NCBI RefSeq assembly: GCF_003947415.1
Contig: NZ_QHKL01000005.1
Location: 62,001-126,000, forward strand
Source: Amycolatopsis sp. WAC 01376
Lineage (GTDB): Bacteria; Actinomycetota; Actinomycetes; Mycobacteriales; Pseudonocardiaceae
Direction: 5' to 3'
DNA length: 64,000 nucleotides
The position numbers were made by a program, and so were the translations under genes. This document shows positions 17,108 through 25,649 of the stretch, piece by piece. The notes beneath the pieces are model-generated. The model had not been told where the DNA came from, made no database searches, and saw only the letters and a list, made by a program, of their open reading frames with translations. Position 1 is the stretch's first letter; every line of letters starts with the position of its first letter.

Positions 17108-18157
17108 GGCGCGGAGGCGCTCGACCAGACGGCGGGCGGGCAACGCCATCGCCCCCAGCCCGATCGAGGTCGTGACCTCCTCCGTCGGCGTGACGAGCAG
17201 GTGGTCGATCTCGTCGAGCAGCTTGCGGCATCGGTCGAGCTTGTCCGCGTCGCCCGAACGGGCCACCTCGGCGAGCGCTTCGAGCAGGTCGCCGACCACC
17301 CCGCGCGCGTATTCGCCGGGATGCCGGAACGGCAGCTCGCTCCGGGCGGCTTCGCTCACCGCGTCGATCAGCTGGGCGAGCGGCTGCCACAGGGAGATGA
17401 GGTTCGACAAGGGCTCCTCTCCCGCCTCACGCCGTCCCCGCAGGTTCAAGTACCGGCCTTCCCTGGTCCAGCCGATCGCGTCCTCCGCCTCCGCGACCAG
17501 GCTGCGGACGTCACGCACGCGGTCGTACAGGACTTCGGTCGCCTCGGGCGGCTCGCCGTCGCGGACCAGTGCCGCGGTCTCGGCGAGGACGTCGGCGATC
17601 GCCGAAGCCAGCCGGGAAGTCGCCGCCCGCAGGCGTTCGCCGTGCAGCGGGGGCAGGATCACCGCGTTCAGCACCGCGCCGGTCGCCGCGCCCAGCGCGG
17701 TTTCCAGCAGCCTGTCGGCGAGCAGGATGGGTTCGGTCGCGTTGCCGTAGGAGATCAGCAGCATGCCGGTGATCCCGACCCAGACCCCCGAATCGCCGAA
17801 ACCGCGCCACGCGCCGATCAGCAACCCGATGAAGATGACCAGTCCGAGCGCCACTGTCATCGAGGGGATGAACTGCCCGGCGCCCGCCGCGAGCAGCACT
17901 CCCACCCCGACCGCGCCGACCTGCTGCGCCCAGCCGCGCAACGAGCGGTAGACGGTGGCCTGCACCAGGAACACCGCCGCATACGGCGCCAGAAAGGGCT
18001 GGGGCAGCCGTAGCACCGAAGACGCGATGATCCACGCGATCACCGCGGCCGCGGTGGCTTTCGTGGTCTGGATGAGACTCCGGCGTTCTTCCCCCGGAAC
18101 CCGGAAAGCCCGGGCGGCCCAGGCGAACGGCGCCGCCCATCGGCTCCGGAGGTCCAT
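17102..18157 (-). CDS. FUSC/aromatic acid exporter-like membrane protein
   Basis: A 351-residue protein. The N-terminal half has about six hydrophobic helices (residues 33-170), including AWIIASSVLRLPQPFLAPYAAVFLV, the pattern of the FUSC/YccS efflux family; the C-terminal half is a soluble helical domain. Such proteins export aromatic acids or similar toxicants. ATG 18157 shares bases with the stop of the aldehyde dehydrogenase gene, so the two are co-translated. Confidence 0.78.
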   Translation of the reverse strand: MDLRSRWAAPFAWAARAFRVPGEERRSLIQTTKATAAAVIAWIIASSVLRLPQPFLAPYAAVFLVQATVYRSLRGWAQQVGAVGVGVLLAAGAGQFIPSMTVALGLVIFIGLLIGAWRGFGDSGVWVGITGMLLISYGNATEPILLADRLLETALGAATGAVLNAVILPPLHGERLRAATSRLASAIADVLAETAALVRDGEPPEATEVLYDRVRDVRSLVAEAEDAIGWTREGRYLNLRGRREAGEEPLSNLISLWQPLAQLIDAVSEAARSELPFRHPGEYARGVVGDLLEALAEVARSGDADKLDRCRKLLDEIDHLLVTPTEEVTTSIGLGAMALPARRLVERLRAD

Positions 18158-19521
18158 CACGGCCCAGGCGGCGCCAGGTGGACGACCTTGGTCTGGGTCA
18201 TCTCGTCGAGCAGTTCCGGCCCGTAGCCGTAGCCGCTGCCGCTGGCTCCTCGTGGCTGGGCGGCCCCGCCGGGCGCGCCGCCGAAGACGTTGTTGATCTT
18301 CACGGTGCCGGCCGGGAGTTCGCGCCAGGCCCGCTGCGCGTGCGCCATCGAAGGGGTGAGCACCGTGGCCGCGAGACCGTAGTCGCCGGCGGCGGCCTGT
18401 TCGAGTGCCTGTTCGAAGTCCGCGGCGACCGTCACCGGTGCGACCGGGCCGAAGGTCTCCTCGGTGAGGACCCGCATCCCCGGGGTGCATCCCGCGAGGA
18501 CGGTCGCCGGGTAGAAGGCACCGGGGCCGTCCGGCAGCACACCGCCCACGAGCGGATCGGCGCCCTGCGCGATCGCCTCCGTGACCTGCGCGTGCACGCC
18601 CTCGCGGTGACGCCGGTCGACGAGCGGGGCCAGGTCGCGATTGCCCGCTTCGGCGACCAGAGCGGTGAGGAAGGCGTCGGCGACGTCCTGGTGCACATGG
18701 ATCCGTTCGACCGAGACGCAGATCTGCCCGGAATTGGCGAAGGCCCCGGTCGCCGCCTGCTCGGCCGCCCAGACCGGATCCACCCCGGCGTCGACGACGA
18801 GCGGGTCGTTGCCGCCGTTCTCCAGCAGCACCTTGGCGCCCGTCCGCGCCGCGCTCGCGGCGATCGAGCGGCCCGCAGCGGTGCCGCCGACGTGCGCGAT
18901 GAGGTCGACGCCGGTGTGGGCCGCCAGTTCCGCGCCGACGCTCCCGTCACCCTGCACGGTTTGCAGCACACCTTCGGGGAACGCCTCCGACAGCACACTC
19001 CCCAGCCAGGCTCCGGTGTGCGGACAGCGTTCGCTCGGCTTGTGCACCACCGTGTTCCCGGTGACCAGCGCGGCGCCCAGCAGCCCGCAGGCCACGGCGA
19101 CGGGGTCGTTCCACGGCGTCAGCGCGACGACCACGCCCCGCGGTTCCGGCACCATCAGATCGGTGGCCGACGGATCGCCCAGCAATGACCGTCCACGGTG
19201 CACCGGCCCCAGTTCCGCGTACTGCTCCAGGGTTCCGGCTCCGGCCAGGACACCTTCTTCGGCCTCGTCGCGCGGCTTCCCGGTCTCGCTTTCGATGAGG
19301 ACGGCGAGTTCACCCGCCCGTCCCCGCAGCGACCTCGCCGCGTCCTTCAGCGCGACCCCGCGTTCGGCGGCAGGCGTGGCGGCCCAGCCCGGGGCCCGCC
19401 GTTTCGCCGTCGCGATCGCCGTCGTCACACCATCGGGTGTCGCCGTCTTGACGCTGCCGACGAGACTGTCGTCGGCGGGGTCGCGGATCTCCAGTACGGC
19501 AGGCCGGTCCACCGTCGTCAT
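18157..19521 (-). CDS. NAD(P)-dependent aldehyde dehydrogenase
   Basis: A 454-residue ALDH-superfamily enzyme. It shows TPWNDPVAVACG near residue 135, the general-base Glu in VLLENGGNDPLVVD (about 236), the nucleophilic Cys in GQICVSVERI (about 269) and EETFGPVAPV near 360. It oxidises an aldehyde to the acid. The ATG at 19521 is preferred because AGGAGG lies five bases upstream; a GTG six bases earlier directly abuts that site. It is divergent from katE and both have SigF-type promoters, fitting detoxification of lipid or sugar aldehydes under oxidative stress. Confidence 0.87.
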   Translation of the reverse strand: MTTVDRPAVLEIRDPADDSLVGSVKTATPDGVTTAIATAKRRAPGWAATPAAERGVALKDAARSLRGRAGELAVLIESETGKPRDEAEEGVLAGAGTLEQYAELGPVHRGRSLLGDPSATDLMVPEPRGVVVALTPWNDPVAVACGLLGAALVTGNTVVHKPSERCPHTGAWLGSVLSEAFPEGVLQTVQGDGSVGAELAAHTGVDLIAHVGGTAAGRSIAASAARTGAKVLLENGGNDPLVVDAGVDPVWAAEQAATGAFANSGQICVSVERIHVHQDVADAFLTALVAEAGNRDLAPLVDRRHREGVHAQVTEAIAQGADPLVGGVLPDGPGAFYPATVLAGCTPGMRVLTEETFGPVAPVTVAADFEQALEQAAAGDYGLAATVLTPSMAHAQRAWRELPAGTVKINNVFGGAPGGAAQPRGASGSGYGYGPELLDEMTQTKVVHLAPPGP

Positions 19522-19551
19522 TCGCACCTCCTCGAAGTTCCCGCCCGCCGG

Positions 19552-19577
19552 TTACCCGGTGTCGTCGCCTCGCACAC
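19552..19577 (-). promoter_or_regulatory. SigF-type promoter of the aldehyde dehydrogenase gene
   Basis: On the minus strand: GTGT, 16 bases, GGGTAA, with the -10 about 30 bases before the start. Confidence 0.6.
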
Positions 19578-19583
19578 GTGGCG

Positions 19584-19609
19584 GTTTTGCGAAAACCGCG
19601 CCGGGGTAG
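19584..19609 (+). promoter_or_regulatory. SigF-type promoter of katE
   Basis: GTTT, 16 bases, GGGTAG. The -35 lies inside the small palindrome GCGGTTTTGCGAAAACCGC at 19581-19599, which could also be an operator. Confidence 0.7.
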
Positions 19610-19646
19610 CCGCGAGTGAACCCACCACCACGAAGGAGCGAGAGCT

Positions 19647-21752
19647 GTGGCACGGCATCGAGAGGACGCGAAGGACGAACAACTGGGCGGCAGCCGCGTC
19701 GATCCGGAAGGGTCCGCGCTGACGACCCAGCAGGGTGTCCGGGTCGATCACACGAACGATTCACTGATGGCGGGTGCCCGTGGCCCGACGCTGCTCGAGG
19801 ACTTCCACGCCCGCGAGAAGATCACGCATTTCGACCACGAGCGCATCCCTGAACGGGTCGTGCACGCGCGCGGCGCGGGCGCCTACGGTTTCTTCGAGGC
19901 CTACGACGACGCGCTGTCCGACCACACGGTCGCCGAATTCCTCACCAGCGGCGAGAAGATCCCCGTGTTCGTGCGGTTCTCCACCGTCGCGGGTTCACGC
20001 GGTTCCGCCGACACCGTGCGCGACGTCCGCGGCTTCGCGACCAAGTTCTACACCCGGCAGGGCAACTACGACCTCGTCGGCAACAACATGCCAGTGTTCT
20101 TCATCCAGGACGGCATCAAGTTCCCCGACTTCGTGCACGCGGTTAAACCCGAACCGCACAACGAGATCCCGCAGGCGCAGTCGGCGCACGACACGTTCTG
20201 GGACTTCGTTTCGCTGCAACCGGAGAGCCTGCACATGGTGCTCTGGCTGATGTCCGATCGCGCGCTGCCGCGCAGCTACCGGATGATGCAGGGCTTCGGC
20301 GTGCACACCTTCCGGCTCGTCAACGCCGACGGCAAGGGCACCTTCGTGAAGTTCCACTGGAAGCCCGTGCTCGGCACGCATTCCCTGGTGTGGGACGAAT
20401 GCCAGAAGATCGCGGGCAAGGACCCCGACTTCAACCGGCGTGACCTGTGGGACGCGATCGAGGCCGGGCAGTACCCGGAATGGGAACTCGGCGTCCAGCT
20501 GGTGGACGAGAGCTCCGAGCACGACTTCGACTTCGACCTGCTGGACGCCACGAAGATCATCCCCGAGGAACAGGTGCCCGTGCGGCCGGTCGGGCGGATG
20601 GTACTGGACCGCAATCCCGACGACTTCTTCGCCGAGACCGAGCAGATCGCCTTCCACACCGCGAACATCGTCCCCGGCATCGACTTCACCAACGACCCGC
20701 TGTTGCAGGCACGGAACTTCTCGTACCTCGACACGCAGCTGATCCGGCTCGGCGGCCCGAACTTCTCCCAGCTCCCGGTGAACCGGCCGATCGCGAACGT
20801 GCACACGAACCAGCGCGACGGGTACGGCCAGCAGAATGTCCACAAGGGACGGACGAGCTACTTCCCGAACTCGCTCGGCGGCGGCTGCCCGGCGATCGCC
20901 GATTCCGGCGTCTTCCGCCACTACACCGAAGCCGTGGCGGGCCACAAGATCCGGGAGCGCAGCGAGAGCTTCAAGGACTTCTACAGTCAGGCGACGTTGT
21001 TCTGGAACAGCATGTCCCCGGTCGAACGCGAGCACATCGTCGCCGCGTTCCGGTTCGAACTCGGCAAGGTCGAGGACCGGGAGGTCCGGGCGCGGACGGT
21101 CGCCGAGCTCAACAACGTCGACCACGACCTGGCGGCCCGGGTGGCCGAGGGGATCGGGGTGAGCGTGCCCGCCGCCCCGGCCACGCCGCACCACGACCGC
21201 TCCTCCCCCGCGCTTTCCCAGCTCAACCAGCCCCCGGTCGCCCCGACCGGCCGGAAGGTCGCGGTGCTCGCCGCCGATGGCGTCGACACGATCGGCGTCG
21301 GCCGCGTGGTCGAGGCGCTGACCGAGCAGGGCGCGATCGCCGAGGTCCTCGCGCCGACCGAGGCCGAACTCCGGCCGGGTGGCGAAGGGGATCCCCTACG
21401 GCCCGACAAACAGCTCAACACCATGGCTTCGGTGCTTTACGACGCCGTCGTCGTCCCGTGTGGCCCGGGCGCGATCAACCTCCTCGAACGCGACGGGTAC
21501 GCGGTGCATTTCGTCGCCGAGGCCTACAAGCACGCCAAGCCCGTGGCCGCCTTCGGCTCCGGTTTGGACCTGCTGCGCCGGGCCGGGGTGACCTCGAAGC
21601 TGGCCGACGACACCGAAACCCTCGTCGACCAAGGCGTGGTGACCACCACGGCGGCCGAGGCCACCCTGCCCGACGGCTTCCTCGCCTCGTTCCTCGCGCA
21701 ACTGGGCGAACATCGCTCGTGGCAGCGGAAGACCGACGCGATCCCGGCGTGA
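19647..21752 (+). CDS. katE: Catalase HPII (large-subunit monofunctional catalase)
   Basis: A 701-residue heme catalase, the size of the large-subunit class. The distal His is His73 (RVVHARGAGAYG), the distal Asn is at 146-147 (LVGNNMPVFF), and the proximal heme Tyr is Tyr360 (RNFSYLDTQLIRLG). After residue 540 comes a DJ-1/PfpI-like domain (KVAVLAADGVDTI), as in E. coli HPII. It destroys hydrogen peroxide. GTG 19647 has GGAGCGAGAG upstream, and a strong SigF-type promoter is present. Confidence 0.95.
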   Translation: MARHREDAKDEQLGGSRVDPEGSALTTQQGVRVDHTNDSLMAGARGPTLLEDFHAREKITHFDHERIPERVVHARGAGAYGFFEAYDDALSDHTVAEFLTSGEKIPVFVRFSTVAGSRGSADTVRDVRGFATKFYTRQGNYDLVGNNMPVFFIQDGIKFPDFVHAVKPEPHNEIPQAQSAHDTFWDFVSLQPESLHMVLWLMSDRALPRSYRMMQGFGVHTFRLVNADGKGTFVKFHWKPVLGTHSLVWDECQKIAGKDPDFNRRDLWDAIEAGQYPEWELGVQLVDESSEHDFDFDLLDATKIIPEEQVPVRPVGRMVLDRNPDDFFAETEQIAFHTANIVPGIDFTNDPLLQARNFSYLDTQLIRLGGPNFSQLPVNRPIANVHTNQRDGYGQQNVHKGRTSYFPNSLGGGCPAIADSGVFRHYTEAVAGHKIRERSESFKDFYSQATLFWNSMSPVEREHIVAAFRFELGKVEDREVRARTVAELNNVDHDLAARVAEGIGVSVPAAPATPHHDRSSPALSQLNQPPVAPTGRKVAVLAADGVDTIGVGRVVEALTEQGAIAEVLAPTEAELRPGGEGDPLRPDKQLNTMASVLYDAVVVPCGPGAINLLERDGYAVHFVAEAYKHAKPVAAFGSGLDLLRRAGVTSKLADDTETLVDQGVVTTTAAEATLPDGFLASFLAQLGEHRSWQRKTDAIPA

Positions 21753-21757
21753 CCGGC

Positions 21758-21782
21758 GTTTGCGGCCGTGGCACCCGGGTAC
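21758..21782 (+). promoter_or_regulatory. SigF-type promoter of the GT2-GmhB gene
   Basis: GTTT, 15 bases, GGGTAC, starting six bases after the katE stop and ending nine bases before the GTG at 21792. Confidence 0.65.
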
Positions 21783-21791
21783 CGGAAGAGG

Positions 21792-23279
21792 GTGAGCGAC
21801 CTCGACTACACGATCGTGATTCCGACGACCGGCCGGGAGAATCTCCATACCCTCCTGGCCGCGATCGAAGCCGCCGGCGAACCCCGGCCCGCGCGGATCG
21901 TCGTGGCCGACGACCGGCCCGGTGGTGACGACCTGCGGCTCCCCCCGTCCAGTACGGAGGTCGAAGTCGTCCGCTCCGGCGGACGCGGTCCCGCCGCGGC
22001 CCGCAACGCCGGCTGGCGGCGCGCCGGGACCGAGTGGATCGCCTTCCTCGACGACGACGTCGTGATCGGCTCGGACTGGCCGCGGAAACTCGCCGACGAC
22101 CTCCTCTCCCTCGGTCCGGAGACGGCGGCGTCGCAGGCGCGGCTCGTCGTCCCGTTGCCGCCGGACCGCCGTCCGACCGACGACGAACGCGGAACCGCCG
22201 GTCTGGAGACGGCCCGGTGGATCACCGCGGACATGGCCTACCGCCGGGAGGTGCTCGCCGAGGTCGGCGGCTTCGACGAGCGTTTCCCCGGTGCCTACCG
22301 GGAAGACTCGGATCTGGCCTTGCATGTCGCCAAGGCGGGCTACCTCATCGCGCGGGGCGAGCGCGTCACCGTCCATCCGCCCAAACGGTCGGGCCCGCTC
22401 GCGAGCCTGCGCGCCCAGCGGGGCAACGCCGACGACGCGCTCATGCGGCACAAGCACGGTGTCCTCTGGCGGCAGCAGACCGGAGCCGGCCACGGACGGC
22501 TCGAACGGCACGCGCTGGCCACGGTGAGCGCGGTGGGTGCCGCGGCGCTGTTCGCGCTGGGGCGGCGTAAGGCCGCGGCCGCGGCGGCCGGGGTGTGGGC
22601 GGGAGTGACCGCCGAGTTCGCCACCCGCCGGATCGTCCCGGGGCCGCTCACCCCTGGCGAGGTGTCGCGGATGCTCCTGACCAGCGTACTCATCCCGCCC
22701 GCGGCCTGCTATCACCGGCTGCGCGGGGAGCTGCGGCACCGGCTGTCCCGGCGGCCGCAGGCGCTGCTGTTCGACCGGGACGACACCCTCATCGTCGACG
22801 TGCCCTACCTCGACGATCCCGACGGCGTCCGCCCCGTTCCCGGCGCCAAGGAACTCCTGCACGGCGTGCGGGCGGCGGGGATCAGGATCGGCGTGGTCAG
22901 CAACCAGTCCGGGGTGGCGAAAGGACTGATCACGCCGGACCGGCTGGCCGCGGTGAACGCCCGCGTCGAGAAGGTCCTCGGCCCGTTCGGCACGTGGCAG
23001 GTCTGTGTGCACGACGACGGCGACGGATGCGCCTGCCGGAAACCCGCACCGGGGCTCGTGCGCCAGGCCGCGGAAGCACTCGGCGTGGACGTCCGCCGCT
23101 GTGTCGTCATCGGCGACACGGGTGCCGACGTCGATGCCGCCCTCGCCGCAGGAGCCCGCGGGATCCTCATCCCGACCGCGCGGACCCTGCCGGAAGAGGT
23201 CGATCGCGCCCGCCGCCGCGCGACCGTCGCCCGCGACCTGGCCGAAGCCGTCCACCTGGCCGTCGCGGGTTCTCGATGA
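21792..23279 (+). CDS. GT2 glycosyltransferase fused to a GmhB-type heptose bisphosphate phosphatase
   Basis: A 495-residue fusion. Residues 5-220 are a GT2 transferase (YTIVIPTTGRENL, FLDDDVVIGSDW metal site). After a hydrophobic Ala-rich linker, residues 324-465 are a HAD-IIIA phosphatase: FDRDDTLI with the nucleophile Asp, VVSNQSGVAKG, a zinc-binding Cys pair in GCACRKP, and IGDTGADVDAA. This is the GmhB pattern, removing the 7-phosphate of heptose 1,7-bisphosphate, the step missing from the 6.4-8.4 kb genes. GTG 21792 follows a SigF-type -10 by nine bases. The GT9 gene overlaps its end. Confidence 0.85.
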   Translation: MSDLDYTIVIPTTGRENLHTLLAAIEAAGEPRPARIVVADDRPGGDDLRLPPSSTEVEVVRSGGRGPAAARNAGWRRAGTEWIAFLDDDVVIGSDWPRKLADDLLSLGPETAASQARLVVPLPPDRRPTDDERGTAGLETARWITADMAYRREVLAEVGGFDERFPGAYREDSDLALHVAKAGYLIARGERVTVHPPKRSGPLASLRAQRGNADDALMRHKHGVLWRQQTGAGHGRLERHALATVSAVGAAALFALGRRKAAAAAAGVWAGVTAEFATRRIVPGPLTPGEVSRMLLTSVLIPPAACYHRLRGELRHRLSRRPQALLFDRDDTLIVDVPYLDDPDGVRPVPGAKELLHGVRAAGIRIGVVSNQSGVAKGLITPDRLAAVNARVEKVLGPFGTWQVCVHDDGDGCACRKPAPGLVRQAAEALGVDVRRCVVIGDTGADVDAALAAGARGILIPTARTLPEEVDRARRRATVARDLAEAVHLAVAGSR

Positions 23280-24316
23280 GGGGGAACGTCCTGGTCGCGA
23301 GGATGGACAACCTCGGCGACGTCCTGCTCGCGGGCCCTTGCGTCCGCGCGGTCGCGACCGGCGCGGAACGGGTGATCCTGCTGACCGGGCCGCGAGGCCG
23401 CGCCGCGGGCGAACTGCTGCCCGGCGTGGACGAGGTCATCAGCTGGTGCGCGCCGTGGATCGACCCCGAACCTCCGCCGGTCACCCAGGAGGACACCGAC
23501 GCGCTCGTCCGGCACTTCCGCGGGCTTTCCCTCGACGCGGCCCTGATCCTGACGTCGTTCCACCAGTCGCCGCTGCCGCTGGCGCTGCTGCTGCGGATGG
23601 CGGGCGTGCCGTGGATCGGCGCGATCAGCGAGGACTACCCCGGATCGCTGCTGGATCTGCGCCACCGCGTTTCCGGTGACCCGCCGGAGCCGGTCCGGAT
23701 GCTTTCCCTGGCCGAGGCAGCGGGATTCTCGCTGCCGCCCGGCGACGACGGCGGTCTCGCGATCCGCGAAACGCTGCCCCCGGTGGACGAGCTCGTCGGG
23801 CTCGTCGGCGATGAGGGCTACGTCGTCGTCCATCCGGCCGCGTCGGTCCCGGCCAGGCAACCATCGGCCGAGCGGTCGGCCGCGATCGTGCGGGCGCTGC
23901 TGGAGGCCGGGCATCACGTGGTTGTGACCGGGGCCCCGTCGGAAAGCACGCTGACCAAGGAAGTCGCCGGGGGCGCACTCGATCTGGGCGGCCGCACCGG
24001 ACTGTCCGAATTGGCGGCCGTGCTCGCCGGGGCGGACGTCGTGGTGGCACCCAACACCGGCCCCGCCCATCTCGCGGCCGCCGTCGGGACTCCGGTGGTC
24101 TCCCTGTTCGCCCCCGTCGTGCCGTCGTCGCGCTGGGCGCCGTACGGAGTGCCGTCCGAAGTGCTCGGCGACCAGCACGCGGCCTGCAGGGACAGCCGGG
24201 CCCGGGTCTGCCCCGTGCCCGGCCATCCGTGCCTGGACCGTATCGCGCCTGAAGCCGTCGTTGACGCGGTCGCGAACCTCAGCCGGGTGTCGTCTCGCCG
24301 CCCAGCGCGGCGATGA
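23276..24316 (+). CDS. GT9 heptosyltransferase-like glycosyltransferase
   Basis: A 346-residue GT-B enzyme with N-terminal VLVARMDNLGDVLLAGPCV and C-terminal VVAPNTGPAHLAAAVGTPVVSLFAPVVP, the GT9 signatures. ATG 23276 overlaps the stop of the GT2-GmhB gene. It is the second GT9 of the window and probably uses ADP-heptose. Its 3' end overlaps the convergent SDR gene by 38 bases. Confidence 0.87.
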   Translation: MRGNVLVARMDNLGDVLLAGPCVRAVATGAERVILLTGPRGRAAGELLPGVDEVISWCAPWIDPEPPPVTQEDTDALVRHFRGLSLDAALILTSFHQSPLPLALLLRMAGVPWIGAISEDYPGSLLDLRHRVSGDPPEPVRMLSLAEAAGFSLPPGDDGGLAIRETLPPVDELVGLVGDEGYVVVHPAASVPARQPSAERSAAIVRALLEAGHHVVVTGAPSESTLTKEVAGGALDLGGRTGLSELAAVLAGADVVVAPNTGPAHLAAAVGTPVVSLFAPVVPSSRWAPYGVPSEVLGDQHAACRDSRARVCPVPGHPCLDRIAPEAVVDAVANLSRVSSRRPARR

Positions 24317-25133
24317 CCTCGCCGCTGTAGTACGACGAAAGCCGGTTGGACGCCAGGAAGACGTACGACGGCGCGAGATCGTCGGGGTGGGCGGCGCGCT
24401 CGTACGGGACCTGGAGGCCGAACTTCTCCACCTTCTCGGGCGGGAACGTCGACGGGATCAGCGGTGTCCACACCGGACCGGGCGCGACACAGTTGATCCG
24501 CACCCCGCGATCGGCCAGTGCCTGCGCCATCGCGTACGTCCAGGCGTGCACGGCACCCTTGGTGGCGGAATAGTCGATCAGGGACTTGTTGCCCCGCAAG
24601 CCGTTCACCGAACCGGTGTTGATGATCACCGAGCCCTCACCCAGGTGGGGCAAGGCGGCGTTGGTGACCCGGAAGAAACTGTGGATGTTCACGTCGAAGG
24701 TGTGGGTCCACTGCTCGTCGGTGAGCTCTTCCGGGGAATCGACCGGCCACTGCGTGGCGACATTGTTGACCAGGATGTCCAAGCCACCGAGCTCGTTCAC
24801 CGTCCGGTCGACGATCTCGCGGCACTGCGCCGCCTCGGCCAGGTCACCCGGAAGAAGGAGGCACTCGCGCCCTTCGGCCCGTACGCGCTCTTCGGTGTAC
24901 TTCGCGTCCTCGTGTTCGTTGAGGTAGGCGATCGCCACGTCGGCGCCCTCTTTCGCGAAGGCGATGGCGACCGCGCGGCCGATCCCGGAGTCACCGCCGG
25001 TGATGAGCGCACGCTTACCGTTCAGCAGGCCGCGGCCCTCGTAGTCCTCCATGGAGTCGCGCGGCGGCGGGTCCATTTTCGACGTCACGCCCGGCGGTTC
25101 CTGCTGCTGCGGTGGCCGTAACTTGTCTGGCAT
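24279..25133 (-). CDS. General-stress SDR oxidoreductase (YhdF/YghA type)
   Basis: A 284-residue SDR with an N-terminal Pro/Gln-rich extension, cofactor motif TGGDSGIGRA near residue 45, NNVA, and catalytic YSATK near 199. The long N-terminus and ITGGDSGIG...AKEGADVAIAYLNEHEDA pattern match the YhdF/YdaD/YghA group, several of which are SigB-dependent general stress proteins in Bacillus. Its own SigF-type promoter agrees with this. Substrate unknown. Confidence 0.85.
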   Translation of the reverse strand: MPDKLRPPQQQEPPGVTSKMDPPPRDSMEDYEGRGLLNGKRALITGGDSGIGRAVAIAFAKEGADVAIAYLNEHEDAKYTEERVRAEGRECLLLPGDLAEAAQCREIVDRTVNELGGLDILVNNVATQWPVDSPEELTDEQWTHTFDVNIHSFFRVTNAALPHLGEGSVIINTGSVNGLRGNKSLIDYSATKGAVHAWTYAMAQALADRGVRINCVAPGPVWTPLIPSTFPPEKVEKFGLQVPYERAAHPDDLAPSYVFLASNRLSSYYSGEVIAALGGETTPG

Positions 25134-25166
25134 CGGAATCCTCCCGTCGGGTGCTTTCGCCGACGG

Positions 25167-25192
25167 TTACCCGGATGGCCGCTTTCTCGAAC
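25167..25192 (-). promoter_or_regulatory. SigF-type promoter of the stress SDR
   Basis: On the minus strand: GTTC, 16 bases, GGGTAA, 33 bases before the ATG at 25133; GGGAGG precedes the start. Confidence 0.65.
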
Positions 25193-25258
25193 ATGCCCGT
25201 CCCGCGCCGCGGCGCCCCAGGTCAAGCGTTGCGAAAGCGCGGTCGCGTGTGCTTGGAC

Positions 25259-25383
25259 GGACGGCACTCGTGTCGAGATGGACGACACCCGTGATCAGAG
25301 GGACGACACGCGTGTCGTCCGTCCAGTCACACGTGTCGTCCGTCCAGTCACGGGTGTCGTCCGTCGGATCACACGTGTCGTCC
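25259..25383. repeat. Seven 21-bp iterons, three inverted and four direct
   Basis: The word GTGTCGTCC occurs at 25312, 25333, 25354 and 25375, exactly 21 bases apart. Its complement GGACGACAC occurs at 25280 and 25301, with a one-mismatch copy at 25259, again 21 apart. The two sets meet head to head around the palindrome ACGACACGCGTGTCGT near 25310. The even two-turn spacing puts all copies on one face of the helix. The flanking bases (TCAC, ATCAC) are partly conserved too. Confidence 0.75.
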
Positions 25384-25408
25384 GTTCGGTACAGGTGGTC
25401 CGGAAGCC

Positions 25409-25558
25409 TCAGTGCCCCGCCGCACGTGCCATCAGCTCACCGGTGATCCGGTCGTAGCGCGGGTAGGTGTCCTTTTCCGACTCCAGCGCGAACAGCAGCT
25501 TGCCGTCCTCGATCGCCACGATCCCGGCATCGTGACCCTCCTTAATCGACAGAATCAG
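25409..25558 (-). pseudogene. Carbamoyltransferase N-terminal remnant
   Basis: The minus strand encodes LILSIKEGHDAGIVAIEDG and then KLLFALESEKDTYPRYDRIT before a stop at 25409. This matches the N-terminus of GdmN/TobZ-type carbamoyltransferases (GHD-x-A, LEAEKDS-x-RY). No standard start codon precedes it and only about 49 residues remain, so it is probably a degraded gene end rather than a functional peptide. Confidence 0.6.
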
Positions 25559-25649
25559 CCTTGTGTCACCGGATTTCGCTCGCCATCTTTCATCGACTCA
25601 TTCACACCGCCGCGGCCCGTTGACCGGAAGCGCCGCACGGGGAGAACAA

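Noticed and set aside
25259..25383. CRISPR array
   Set aside because: The 21-bp units have no unique spacers, include both orientations and no cas genes are nearby.
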